A DNA stretch of 64,000 nt from Glebionis coronaria (Eukaryota; Streptophyta; Magnoliopsida; Asterales; Asteraceae), in NCBI GenBank assembly GCA_025667525.1, contig CM046881.1:32720665-32784664 (forward strand). Reading direction: 5' to 3'. The position numbers and the translations under genes were made by a program. The notes beneath the pieces are model-generated. The model did not search any database. It worked only from the letters and a program-made list of their open reading frames with translations, and was not told where the DNA came from. Shown piece after piece: positions 25,901 to 37,134 of this stretch. Each line of letters starts with the position of its first letter. Position 1 is the stretch's first letter.

Positions 25901-27694
25901 TAGGAAGAGTAATTTTCCTAATAATAAATATAAAGATTTTATGTTGAACAAAGATGCTAAGTACAATATTAACAAAGTTGTTGGTTATACTAATTTGAGT
26001 TATGATAATTTTGTTTTTTCTACTAGTCTTAACAAAATTCATGAACCTACTTCATATAATGAAGCCATTCTTGATAGTAGATGGGTTGATGCTATGAATC
26101 TTGAAATGGAAGCATTATATAGAAACAATACTTGGGTAATTGTAGATTTACATGAAGGGAGAAAAGCTATTGATTGTAAATGGGTTTGGAAAGTTAAATA
26201 CAAATCTGATGGTAAAGTTGAAAGATTTAAAGCTAGACTTGTAGCTAAAGGTTTTAACCAAAGAAAAGGCATAGACTATGAAGAAACTTTTTCACCTGTG
26301 GTTAAAATAGTTACTGTCAGATGTGTGTTAAGTCTAGCTGTTTGTAATAACTGGTCTATATTTCAGCTTGATGTGAATAATGCTTTCCTATATGGTGATC
26401 TTGAAGAGGATGTGTATATGAAAATGCCAGAAGGATATAGTGATGAAAACAGTAACAAAGTATGCAAACTTGTTAAATCTTTATATGGACTAAAACAAGC
26501 CCCTAGAAAATGGAATGAAAAATTGGTTTCAGTTTTACTTGAACATGGGTTTGTTCAAAGTAAAAATGATTCTCTTTGTTTGTTAAAAATCATAATGGGA
26601 AGTTGCTTGTCCTTTTAGTCTATGTTGATGACATTATTGTTACTGGAAATGATTTAGATGAAGTCAATAATTTCAAGAAATTTTTAAGCTCTAAATTTCT
26701 TATTAAGGATTTAGGTAAGCTGAAATATTTTCTAGGAATTGAAGTGGTTGATATTGAAAATGGCATTTGTCTTACTCAAAGGAAATATTGCACTGAATTA
26801 TTAACTGAGTTTGGAATGCTAGGTTGCAAACCTTGTAGCACACCTATTGAAGTTAATCCTTCAGATAAAAAACTTAATGCAAAATTTGGTGATGATGAGC
26901 CTTTGAAAGAAATTTCTGTGTATCAAAAGTTGGTAGGCAAGTTAATCTACCTTACTATGACAAGACCAGATTTGTCTTATGTTGTTCACTGTCTCAGTCA
27001 GGTTATGCATAAACCTATGAAGTCTCATCTAAGATTGGCCTTTAGAGTGTTAAGGTACTTGAAAAATGAACCTGGGATAGGCATAACATTCAAGAAGTGT
27101 GATAGTTAGAATTTAACTGTGTTTGTTGATTCTGACTAGGCTAAGTGCAAAGTTACTAGAAGGTCTTTAACTGGATTTTGTGTTTACTTGGGAACTAATT
27201 TAGTTTCATGGAAAAGTAAAAAACAAAATGTGGTGTCAAGATCTTCTACTGAAGCTGAATATAGAGCCATGTGTAGTGTTTGTTGTGAGGCTATGTGGAT
27301 TGCCAAAATTCTTACTGATCTGAACAAGGAGGCTTTCTTGCCTATAGAGATGCATTGTGACAATAGTTCAGCTATTCAGATATCTAACAATCTTGTACAT
27401 CATGAAAGGAGCAAACACTTTGAAATTGACATATACTTTTTAAGGGAAAAAATTTCAGCTGGGTTTATTAAACCAGTCAAGGTTAAATCTGAGGATAATA
27501 CATCTGATGTTTTTACTAAAGGATTACTAATCACAGAACATAAAAATTTTTGTGCAAAGCTTGGTTTGCTTAATGTGTTTCAGGTGAAAAGCTTATGGGG
27601 GAGTGTTAAAGATAAGCTTTACTTAAGCTGTAGGGGTCAAAGTGTAAACTTCACCAAACTTGAAGGGGCTAAAAGGACAAAAGGTCAAAGATAA
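22983..27694 (+). pseudogene. Copia Gag-Pol polyprotein, disabled
   Basis: The ATG is at 22983. The Gag has a CCHC zinc knuckle ([14 protein letters not shown], 23883-23924). The protease motif DSGASQH starts at 24216. The integrase has an H/C zinc finger (WHNRLGH...CEVCHKAK, 24604-24715) and the catalytic acidic residues in LDVWGPY (about 24781), RSDNGTEF (about 24967) and IAERKH (about 25073). RT runs from about 26100 with [12 protein letters not shown] and YVDD (26621-26632). RNase H includes STEAEYRAM (about 27248). The frame is broken by stops at 23100 (TAG), near 23367 (TAA), 27107 (TAG) and 27137 (TAG), and by a frameshift at about 26573-26582. The longest intact stretch is 23436-26618. 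The frame ends inside the 3' LTR, as is common in Copia. Confidence 0.95.
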
Positions 27695-27978
27695 GGACGG
27701 AAGTGCAAGAGTGAAGAAATGAGCTATATAATCCATCTCACCTAACTTTGGTTATTCAGTTTTTCAGTTTTTGTGTGTGTAAAAAAGTGTGAGATTCGTT
27801 TTGAGTGATCTTGATCTTGTTTGATCAAAGTTTTGTTGTTCTTTCTTTCTAATTGTAAAGATTGTGGCTATCTAAGCCTTTCATTGATATATACTCTAAA
27901 AGTGAGCCAAGGGGAGGTTGGCTGGGTTCACTCATACGTCTGTGTTGTTGATTCTGGTTTGATTCATAAGTTTTCACA
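27604..27978 (+). repeat. 3' LTR of the 22.5-kb Copia element
   Basis: A direct repeat of the 5' LTR with five transitions between the two copies. It ends TTTTCACA, followed by the ATAGT target duplication. Confidence 0.93.
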
Positions 27979-29909
27979 ATAGTGATCCTATAGGTATGGG
28001 AATGAGTGGTTTTGATTGAAAAATTGATTTGTCATGTTTTATAAAAGTACAATTTGGGACAGTAGATCTTTAACTGAATTTTCGTGGGTTTAAGTTATGA
28101 GAAATACTAATATTATTTGAAATTGTTGTAGAATTTTCCGAGACGGTCGTTTTGGTATAAGATAGAGCTTCTAAGTCATTACGAGTCAAAAGTTATGCTA
28201 GTTTTAGTTTTCGTGTACCGGGAGACGCAAGTCGGCACAATCCGAAATTGTGGCTGATTTTGGGTCGACTCTCGGGGACTTTAGGCTTGGTTAGATAGTT
28301 GATGCTACTGATTTTCAAAGTTTACAAACTGAGTTTGATGAGTCTAGTAGTGGTTTCAAAAGACGGATTGTCGAGTTAGTACTTTAAAGTGGTCCAAACG
28401 GTTTTACAAAACGAGTGCACAAATCTGTCCCAAATTTGGAGTCGAGTAAAGTGTCGAGCTGATGGATTTTAAAGTGTGAACTTTGGCTCAAATTTTGGTG
28501 AGGTCTTATACATGTTATAAGTGACCTTGACACCAATTTTCATGTAAAACGGACAAGTCTAGATTGGGTAGATCGGTGTGTACATTCGGGATGTACTTGC
28601 TGATTTTATTTTGGACACGTAGTTTAATGTTTGTGTTGCGTGAGTTTGAGTATTCATCATCGGACATGTTGACTTACTCAAGTGCTTAGTCATTATATAA
28701 ATGACTTAACTACTGGTCCAAGTAAGGTTAAAGGATAGTTTGACTTGTGTTGACTTGGCGTCGTATAACGGGTCATTTTCAAGTGTTCAAGTGCTTTAAC
28801 GTGTAACGTTGGATAAATGTATTCATTTGATTCGTGTCAGTGGTTTTTGAAACATGAATACTTTGAAAACATTTGAGTCATACTATATTTGGTACATATC
28901 GATATTCGAGTTCAAGTCTTAACGCGCCTTATTTTGATAGGTTGCGGTATTCGTGTTTCTCCGGGCATCCATATCGTCGGTGATCGTCTACCACTACCGT
29001 TTCTACTCAGTTGCTGAGTACCGTGATTGACTTACCTCGTGGCTAAGGTGAGTTCATAGCCCCTTTTTACTTGTACATGGTTTCTAAACACGGGGCGAGA
29101 TTTTACATGGTGGAACACAACCAATTAAAAACTGTATTGCTATTCAGAACTCGTATGTTAATCTGAACGTGTATGCTTTACAGATGATTTCAATGGTATT
29201 ATTGCTTTTAGACGTTAGCCTTGAGCTTCCTCTCCTATCATGAACCGTTAATTGTCCCGTATGCTTTGCGCTAAGCGCGAATGTTGTGGGTGGATCCATC
29301 GGGATTGACAATCCCCGTCCCGATTACTTTGACGCACTAATATTCGTTTATACTTGAGTATTTAGGCTAAATACTCCCTAGAGGAACTTACATTTGAGTT
29401 AAGCTTTGGTTCATGAGACTAAACAACAATAATATGCATCGTGACTATGGACGTACATAGTTAACCCCCCCATTATGTGTTTTACAAACTCTATTGTGTT
29501 CCACACGTTTACTGCTAAACCTATGAATATCACTTAACTTTGTGTTGACGATTTTACATGTTTAATCTCAGGTATTATTACTTAGCTTTGCTTGGATGGG
29601 AGCCCGCAGGATATTATCGCAGCTTGGAGATTTCTGTGATGCTTTAAAAAGACTGTTTTTAGTAAAAACTGTCAGGAGTTTATTCTATCTTTTGAGCAAC
29701 TTTATGTTATAAATTGAGACGAAATAACATAATTTTCCACTTCTAAAACTCAGGGACCTATGTTTAAAAAAACTCTGACCTTTTATGATGTAATGTACAT
29801 GTTTTTATTTCGTCAGCTTTGTATGAACTGTAATTCATTGTTTCTTGTACTATGACGTGTTAGCCCCTCATTGCCTAGTTGTTCCATGTTAGATTTTGGG
29901 GGTCTCACA

Positions 29910-30796
29910 CTGGGTACACAATGTACGAAATCACAAAGTTTAATGATAATATAGGAAAAAAAATGCCTACATAGAAAAGTAAAAAGTGACAAGTTAAATA
30001 CATATTTAAGTTATTAGCCCTAAAAAGGAAGCATAAGATTTGTATTTATTTGGATAGAAGGTTCAGTCTGGTGAAAGCAGACCTTCAAGTAGAGAGTTGT
30101 TTGTGGCTTTACAATAAAGATAACCTTCTCACTCGGGATAATTTTTGGCAAGTCCGGAAAGAGGACTCAGATCCACATAGACTGGTTCACAAAGAACGCT
30201 TTTGCGGTGGGATGGTCGGATTACTTTTGGGCAACGAAGAACTTGACACACGTTCATTTAAAACATATTTTGTATCTTATCTATATAGTACAAATGTAAT
30301 ATCAATCATTTTAGCATATACTGGATCTATATGTACCAATGTAGCTATAACAATCTCATAGTTCAGGAGAGATGCAAGCATTTTGATCTTTACTGATAAT
30401 TGTATTCTATTTTTGATATTTTTTAAACAGGCCGACAGTTATGGCAATGATAATCGCCACAACGAACATTAAGTTCACTTTTTGAAATTAAACTGATAAA
30501 TCATTTTACTCTTTGATCATATGAAAATAAGCGATTTGCTGAGGAAATGTTGCCATCGTTAAAAGACAAAAGAACAATGATAAAGCGATTTGCTGAGGAA
30601 ATGAAGTGCTTCTTAAACAAATTTTATGGAAATCATGTATGTGCACTCGCTGCCTCTTTGGTTTGATTGAAATTATCATTCTTAATTTATGTTATTAAGA
30701 ACAATGAAGTGCTACAAGATAACAAAAAGATTACTAAATCTAAGGTTAACTATGCAACTCATTCGTCTAATATTTATAAAAAAATATATTAATACA
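29910..30796. other. Intergenic or Helitron sequence with one unexplained reading frame
   Basis: AT-rich, apart from the frame at 30050-30361. A 19-base sequence (GCGATTTGCTGAGGAAATG) occurs at 30531-30549 and again at 30585-30603. Part of this is probably the body of the Helitron that ends at 31877, but its 5' TC end was not identified. Confidence 0.4.
30050..30361 (+). CDS. Unrecognised open reading frame, possibly a gene fragment
   Basis: The first 65 or so residues look coding in composition (MDRRFSLVKADL, ESCLWLYNKDN, FWQVRKEDSD, RLVHKERFCGG) and differ from the AT-driven frames around them. The last third (from about 30260) is hydrophobic and AT-rich, like read-through. The frame is open upstream of the Met for only a few codons. 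I do not recognise the family. It lies left of a Helitron 3' end, so it could be a captured exon. No promoter or splice sites were confirmed. Confidence 0.3.
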   Translation: MDRRFSLVKADLQVESCLWLYNKDNLLTRDNFWQVRKEDSDPHRLVHKERFCGGMVGLLLGNEELDTRSFKTYFVSYLYSTNVISIILAYTGSICTNVAITIS

Positions 30797-31877
30797 GCCC
30801 GTGTATTAGGGATGAGCAAAAGAACCAAAGAATCGGACCGGAGCCGAGAATTGGACTGGAACCACGAAGAACCGAACCAGAACCAGAACCGTTGGATCTA
30901 GTTCCAGTTCTTGTTTTTGAGATTTTTTGGTTCTTGGTTCGGTTCGGTTCGATTCGGTTCCACCGGTTCTCGGTTCCGAAACCAAAGACCCGATAATTAT
31001 AAAATTTTATAACTTTTTTATATACCATACTCAAAAGCTAATATCATAGGTAATATAAAAAACACAACTAACCTACTCTCAAAAAAACCAAACCGAACAT
31101 CTTAAACTTTAATTTTAATCCGTTGAAACACAAACAACTATCATTATTAAATCAATAGAACTAAGTCTTATGTTGGCTTTTTATTTGCATTCAATGTATG
31201 TCTTCTCAGTACTAATGAAATATGTATGTCTTGTTAGTATATAATTACTAATCACTAGATTTGTATAATATAAAAATTGTTTTTTATGTTATAATTGTTG
31301 ATATCGCACGTTCAATAATTTTGAATAATTTGTGAGTTCTTTATTTTACTTCGTAACAAAAAGGTTTATATAATATGATGCCAAATACATTCATTTTGTA
31401 AACATAATGTTAAATGATTAGTAATCTATATCTTTATTTTGATTTGCTTTTTAAAGTGATATAAACTTAACCGATATTAAGCCAGATAACTTTGATTCGG
31501 ATTTTGGTAAAAGAAAAGTAGTGAACTTGTGAAACTATATGATGTTTATTTATTTGAACATATACTTAGTTGTTAAATATTATTGCTTTTAACGTATATA
31601 GTTTTAAATACTTAAAGGAATATTTTTTTTGTTGACTTAATTCATTAGTGAATGAGTTTTTCTTCTTCTTCTGAAAAATTGGTTCCTATACGGGTAGAAC
31701 CAAAGAACCGGAACCGGAACTGGAACCAGAACTAGAACCAAAAAATATATTTGGTTCGGTTCTCGGTTCCTATTTTTCTTAAAATTTCGGTTCTTGGTTC
31801 CACCGGTTCCGGTTCCAGTTCCACCGGATCTAGATCCACGCTCACCCCTACCGTGTATTACACGGGTTTTAAACTAG
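30797..31877 (+). mobile_element. Helitron 3' terminus, split by a hAT element
   Basis: Without the hAT insertion and one target duplication, the sequence is a hairpin CCCGTG-TATTA-CACGGG (30798-30806 plus 31859-31866), then seven bases (TTTTAAA), then CTAG (31874-31877) followed by T. That is the layout of Helitron 3' ends: a hairpin 7-12 bases before CTRR, inserted before T. Only the terminus is supported; the left end and any Rep/helicase are not seen. Confidence 0.65.
30807..31850. mobile_element. Nonautonomous hAT element, 1,044 bp, target duplication CCGTGTAT
   Basis: It starts TAGGGATGAGC and ends GCTCACCCCTA, inverted termini typical of plant hAT elements. It is flanked by perfect 8-bp repeats, CCGTGTAT, at 30799-30806 and 31851-31858. 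Both subterminal regions are packed with AACCGGAACC/GGTTCGGTT motifs in opposite orientation (30820-30985 and 31680-31830), the usual sites of transposase binding. The interior is AT-rich with no transposase. Confidence 0.9.
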
Positions 31878-31878
31878 T

Positions 31879-32455
31879 GTTTAATGGATAGAAAAGTTGA
31901 TTTCCACGAAAGAAATTTCAGTATAAGCTAACAAAATAAGCTTCCACGACTATAAAAGCTATAACAGCTTATTGACAACAAACTGTGAAAAAAGAAATTT
32001 GTTTAAGATAATTTAAAAAGTTGACCCACCTAGTTTTACTTTTTATAATTTTTCATGCAAATCACTAATCTCGCCTTAAAAATAAGCTATTACTACTCCA
32101 CTCTTGTGAAAAGTTTATCCTACCAATTCTATGGATCAATTTTCATCAGTTAAACAAGTAATCTCCGATTGCATCCCATCACATAGACAAGGGTGCTTTA
32201 CAATGGTAGTATCTTCTTCTCATTCAGAGTAACATTTACCGGCATCATCCCTCTCCTGTCCTCCACCAGACCACCACCGTAAAGAACTATCGACTTCCCA
32301 GACAATATTTATCACGATAAACATCCAAGCGATTATTTCTCTTTAAAATTATCTACGAAAACACAAGCAACGTTATGTAACTTTAGAAATGGTTACATGT
32401 TCAACTTATTACACGTACGTTTATGCTACACATAATATAGTAAATTAGTAGTCGA
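31879..32455. other. Intergenic, downstream of the F-box gene
   Basis: No gene or repeat recognised. It contains the 3' flank, and probably the 3' untranslated region and polyadenylation signals, of the minus-strand F-box/DUF295 gene. Confidence 0.4.
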
Positions 32456-33620
32456 TTAGGACCAGGTTGGTTCAATCCAAGCATGAGGGGTGAGAAGATG
32501 TTTCGTTCCAAAGAAATCCCCAAATGTTTCTTGCAAGTTTTTGTTAGTCAAAGTATGATACCTGCACGTTTCAAGCGAATAGAATACCATATCATTTATC
32601 TTCTCACTCTCAGCAGGCAATCTTGGAAAGTAGATCTTGTTCGCCATATGCGATTTTTTGGCATCAATGCAGACAGATGACGTACCACATATAAATATCA
32701 CATGTTTCCCTAAACTATCTAATTTGACCCATTCTTGTGTACAATCATCAAACTTGAAAACCTCTACTGATTCTCCAAACTTCTCCACAATGACCTGTAA
32801 AAGATGTTGATCACATCTCAACAGGAAAGATTGAGCCAAAGACGTGCAACAACTTGCTGGGGCTTTGGCTACTTTAGGCTTCCACTTATATTGATCTTCT
32901 CTGTCCATTTCTTCAAAAACATCAAGTCCTCTATCATCCCTCAAGGCATAAAGATCTCCCCCAAACAATGTTAGAGACGAGAAACAGTCATCGCCATATA
33001 TATCTAAACGAATTTTACGCCATGATGGTTCCCCGCCAACAAAGTGGATACAAACATGATAATAATATACATCTACTGCAATTCCAACAACCATACAACC
33101 GGGAGAAGTGGGAAGTCCCGAGAAACTGAAGATATCTGAATCTTGTAACTGTGGCAGCCCGTGTATATCAGTCGTGAAAGGGTTATAAAACACCAATGAT
33201 CCACCAGATTTTAAGATAAGCAACCAACCATACCTCGAATCCTTTATTTCGAGTTCGCAAATAAATTCTTGTGGTGTTTTTATAAAATACTTGTCACCAG
33301 ACACGGGATCAACAAAAGTGATAAGGCCTTTATATTTGTCAAACACTGTCAGCCACGGTGAGAGTAATGAATACTCTCGCAATCTCGTTGATGCTTTTCC
33401 GTTGTTCCACGGTACCAAAGGCGCTGCTAAATGACAATGTTTGCAAGTAGAACGAAACTTGAGGTATTCAACACCAACACAAAACTCCATTAACATCATC
33501 TTTAAAACATGAGTGGGAAGATTGAGCAGGTGTGATTCATCATCGTCACCCTTGATCAGCCGTACAATTCTATCACCATCCTTGGCACCTTGTTTAGAAT
33601 CAGTAATCTCACTTTCTAAC
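32456..33620 (-). CDS. Last exon: F-box-like segment plus DUF295 propeller
   Basis: The acceptor is TTTTTTGCAG|GTTAG at 33620. An open frame of 387 codons follows (with an internal Met at 33499) and ends at 32456. Near the start is an F-box-like helix region, NLPTHVLKMMLMEF, then CKHCHLAAP. The DUF295 propeller includes WLTVFDKYKGLITFVDP, SGGSLVFYNPF, SWRKIRLDIYGDDCF and WVKLDSLGKHVIFI. There is no stop or frameshift. It lies on the 3' side of the CACTA element, only 60 bp from its end. Confidence 0.85.
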
Positions 33621-33699
33621 CTGCAAAAAACACGTTCAATAGAATAAAAAACAATTTGCTGCTAAAGCTAAACATGGACTCACTACAACAAATCATATA

Positions 33700-34365
33700 T
33701 TCATACACGCATATTAGGAGATATCTACACGGTTATAAGTGTGAAAAAATTTGAAGTCCACGTTATCTATAGCGTGGAGTTATTGGGCGTCAGCAAAAAT
33801 CATACACGTAAATAGGCGTAGACAAACTTCATAGATTGTGACGCTTAAAAGCGTGAAGAAAATGACTAATGTCCACGCTTTTTGGAGTTAAGATTTTCAA
33901 GAGTGCCACCATATAAAGTGTGGAAAATATTAAAAAGTACACGCTCAAAACTGTGCACTTCCAATATGATTCACCATCAAATAAAACTCCACGCTTTTAA
34001 TTGTTACTTTCTGTCTTGATAAATTTACAATTCTAACCCTATATTTTGACAACACGTTCATGACCTCCTAGCTCGTTTATCTTGCTAGATAAATGTCGAT
34101 TTGCTTTAACCTAAAACAAACAGTGCACTTTTAATTTCATAAATCAGAGTATGCCATATAAAAATTTAAAAATAAAATTATTCCACTATGTTCATACCAT
34201 CATATCTCTTGTGGCTTCTTGAATACTTAGTTTTATAACAGATGTGAAATGACTCAACATCGTTCGCTTCTCTTTTATTTTCCACTAACTGTAGATTAGA
34301 TACACAATATCAAATATTGCATAACAATGCAAGTAATAATAGTTTTGAGATTAATTATTACTCAC
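33700..34365. other. CACTA left subterminal region
   Basis: Noncoding. It has several copies of a short CCACGC-TTTT/AAAAGCGTGG motif in both orientations at about 33755-34000 (for example GTCCACGCTTTTTGG near 33870), matching the right subterminal region. Possible further exons of the adjacent transposon gene (34180-34250) could not be resolved. Confidence 0.6.
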
Positions 34366-34923
34366 AAATATATCCTTTTTCCGTGCGAAACTAACAGCAC
34401 CAGTGGTATGTGTATGGACGTGTTCCTTTCTTGCTTTCTTTCCACATATTGAGAGTTTCTGCATTTCATTTTATTGCAACACGATCTCATAAGATAAAGT
34501 TGTTCATTAAACAACCGAATCTGAGTCAATTATCAAAGAAAAGGAACTCCACATACAAAAGGTCAGCAATTACATAACTAGCTAAACACAAGCATGTACA
34601 CTTGTTAACAGCATGTACTTGGTATAATATTATTACTAATGATAATAATATTATTATTAGTATTAGTATAATTCTCATAAAAGTTACTGTATTATGTTTA
34701 CAGCATGTACTTGGGTCAAAATTAATGTCTTGTTTATTAATAAATCCTAGGGATAAAAAGGTGTTTGCACGTCAACTTGACGTGGCCTGTTTAAATCCGT
34801 ACTTTCAAATGTTCTAACACGAACCCCATTTCATCCCACGTATAATTCCACCTCTCATGGGTTATATGTGCAATAATTTAGTTAATTTAAAGACTCAACT
34901 TAGTCATTTTTTTTATTCCTCAG

Positions 34924-35040
34924 ATGGAGCAAGAGATAGTAGGTTTAACTCAAGAACGAGATCTAGCTCGAACTCGACTTGAGTAAATATTAAGAGCAGC
35001 TGATGTCGATGAAAGTTTAATACCATGGGTATATTATCTA
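34924..35040 (+). pseudogene. Inverted C-terminal exon of the Ptta/En-Spm-type gene
   Basis: On the plus strand, a splice acceptor (TTTTATTCCTCAG) is followed by MEQEIVGLTQERDLARTRLE, a stop (34984-34986), then ILRAADVDESLIPWVYYL. This coiled-coil-like ending belongs, from memory, to the same protein family as the minus-strand exons on either side. Its reversed orientation implies a local inversion bounded somewhere between about 34500 and 35330. Confidence 0.65.
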
Positions 35041-36439
35041 ACTTCAAATCAAAACAATAAACCTAATTAAGTAACAAAACAACATGCAATCTTTATTTTT
35101 TAATTTCATCTTAAATAAACAGCTTTAATCGAGCAGCCCCCTACCTTCTTATCTTAAGCTAATTTAAATGGGGGCGTTTTTTTAAGCTTCTGATATTATT
35201 TGTATAAGTTTATTTTTTGGCTTATGGGCTTACTTTACATATACTCTACCAGGTAACTCATCTACTAGTTCTGTAATTCTATAACAAGATAAACAGACAT
35301 ACGCATCCAAAAGTATTGCAATAATTTATGACGAACAAAGGTGTTCAGTGACTTTTACACAAGAACTTGAAATGAAAAGTTAATACCTTTGCTTGCGGCT
35401 CTCTAATATTACTCTTATACACTAGCCATTGGTGTTCAGTGAAGTTTTCCGGTGTTTCGAGTAAATCCAATGCTGCCAAAAGCTCATCATCTGTATAAAC
35501 TTTCTCTTGAGCATCAAGCCCGTTGATGCCATTAGCTTCATTCAGCTTATTCGCAGCTTGCTGACACAAGCTCGATTTCAACCTATGCTTTAAGTTCCTA
35601 CGCCTCTCACTAAACATTGCAACAAGAACCTTGTCCATAGTTTCCCCTTGAGGTATGCTGAATCTTCGCTGCCAAGTTGATAATAAAGACATTAAATGGA
35701 TAATAATAGTAAGTAATTGTACTATGAACAAAAAATTCATTTTTTAGCTGAATGTATTACCCGGAGTTCTGCCATAAGCATAGAAGCACAACTCTTTTTA
35801 CAAGCCTTCCAGTTCTTGACATCTGGGGGACATAGACTTGGTTGACTGAGAATTAAGGTCATGAACCTTGAGCATAAGCCTGCGGAATTTTTTATTAGCT
35901 CATAATGTTTATTGACATGAGCCAACACCCTTTCAGCCCCTTTCAACTTGTACACATCTTTTGCGGTCATCTTTTGTATCCTGATAATGTTTCCATTCCC
36001 ATCTATAAGATTATCATGTGTTAGAATATAATATACAAACATAGGGCTAATTTGTATAGAAAAAAATGATTCTAATTACCTATGATCTCAACCTCTGATA
36101 ATAGATTCTGTTCATATTGATCAGCTAGACTGACCTGAACCTCCGACAATATATCTTGCTCATGATTCATAAGTGAATTTGATGATGAAGATTGGTGTAA
36201 CGCTGGCTCATGGACAGTAGGTCGGGATTGGGATGAATTTGAATAGGAAGAGGATGAGGAGGAAGAAGAGTTATGGTGCGTAGTAGGTCCAACTGAAGCT
36301 GTAAGAGAAGATGAGGACAGAGAGTTTTGACGCATTTCATAAAGAAAAGAAGGGCGAATAGATGGTTGAAATTGGTCATTGGTGTTATTATAAGGAATAG
36401 AAGGTTGAGGGTTATTGGTGTTGTTATAAGGAACAGAAG

Positions 36440-36610
36440 GTTAAACAGTTTCTTGAAATGGGTGATTGGTGTTGTTATAAGGAACAGAAGGTCGAACAGG
36501 TGCTTGAAATGGGTGATTGGTATTGTTATAAGGAACAGAAGGTCGAACAGGTGCTTGAAATGGGTGATTGGTATTGTTATAAGGAACAGAAGGTCGAACA
36601 GAAGGTCGAA
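36440..36610. repeat. Coding tandem repeat, about 51-bp unit
   Basis: Three near-identical units (GGTGCTTGAAATGGGTGATT... AACAGAAGGTCGAAC) encode the VRPSVPYNNTNHPFQAP repeats of the minus-strand transposon gene. Shorter degenerate copies continue to about 36340. Confidence 0.85.
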
Positions 36611-36698
36611 AAGGGATCTCAGAGTTGTGTGATGTTGGTTGATTCATTTGAATCTGTTTTCTTTTATGATTCTGAATCGTTGTTTTAGACTTCAACAT

Positions 36699-37094
36699 CT
36701 TGAAAACTATATCGAAATAAAAAGCATATAGTTAGTATCAAATGAACGAAATCAAAAACTTTATATAGAAAGAAAGACGCTATATAATAATAGGAATGTA
36801 GATAACTAATCAGCTGAGATGGTATTAGTATGTGTTTTTGCTTAATTGTATGTTTGTGTGTAGAATGGTTAGAGTGGTATATCTAAATTGTTGTTTTATA
36901 TCGACTTAATTGTATATCTAAGCAGACATTATAACCAGACAAACACCATGTTCAGATTATCTATAACGGAATTAAGATTTACACATTTATTCAGATTATC
37001 TGCCTATTATACGTTAAGATGCATATTGAAGGCCTTCAAAAAAATAAAAGAAAAAAAGATGCATAATGAAGAGACAGAAGTATTAAATAATGTG
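36699..37094. other. Noncoding spacer inside the CACTA element
   Basis: AT-rich sequence between the Ptta-type gene and the captured LRR fragment. It may hold the gene's promoter and leader (minus strand). Nothing else recognised. Confidence 0.4.
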
Positions 37095-37134
37095 AAAACT
37101 AGGACCCAACTTGCAGGACTGCAAATTTATGGTC
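37095..37134 (-). pseudogene. Captured LRR fragment, part beyond the Copia insertion
   Basis: Read on the minus strand, this gives NLQSCKLGPSF, which continues the LRR frame of 49905-49315 once the Copia element and one TGGTC are disregarded. The similarity stops near 37095. Confidence 0.7.

Larger units (their letters stand above)
22480..27978 (+). mobile_element. Complete Ty1/Copia element with target duplication ATAGT
   Basis: The 5' LTR is 22480-22854 and the 3' LTR 27604-27978, each 375 bp. The primer binding site TGGTATCAGAGC is at 22855-22866 and the purine tract TGGGGGAG at 27596-27603. ATAGT flanks it at 22475-22479 and 27979-27983. The LTRs differ at five positions, all transitions, about 1.3%. 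The order gag, protease, integrase, RT, RNase H is that of Copia elements. The coding region has four stops and one frameshift, so this copy is not autonomous. Confidence 0.96.
21511..29909 (+). repeat. Gypsy 3' LTR split by a Copia insertion
   Basis: The LTR starts TGTGAGAACCCG after a polypurine tract and ends GGGTCTCACA at 29909, so its ends are inverted (TGTGAGA/TCTCACA). After removing the Copia element and one target duplication (5,504 bp), it is about 2.9 kb. It shares with the LTR at 2168-5263 a GTGAGTTCATAGCCCC block (29048), a block ending GGGATTGAC (near 29275-29310) and a block ending TCTCAGG (29515-29572). The matching 5' LTR is not recognised in the window. Confidence 0.8.
34366..36698 (-). 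pseudogene. Ptta/En-Spm-type plant transposon protein, spliced, broken
   Basis: This family accompanies CACTA transposases and may play the DNA-binding (TnpA-like) part. Four minus-strand exons with good borders are seen: 36698-36080, 36002-35761, 35668-35387 and 34458-34366; the frame is kept across all junctions. Exon 1 encodes a Pro/Ser-rich region with three repeats of about 17 residues (VRPSVPYNNTNHPFQAP) and a Ser run. Exon 2 has MTAKDVYKLKGAERVL. Exon 3 has RRFSIPQGETMDKVLVAMF. Exon 4 has KLSICGKKARKEHVHTHTTG, the best conserved part of the family. A TAA stop interrupts exon 1 at about 36439-36441. The C-terminal exon is not downstream but inverted, at 34924. Confidence 0.8.

Noticed and set aside
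36327..36688. Plus-strand frames with repeated VIGVVIRNRR-type units
   Set aside because: They are the antisense of the tandem repeats that encode the Pro-rich N-terminus of the minus-strand transposon gene.
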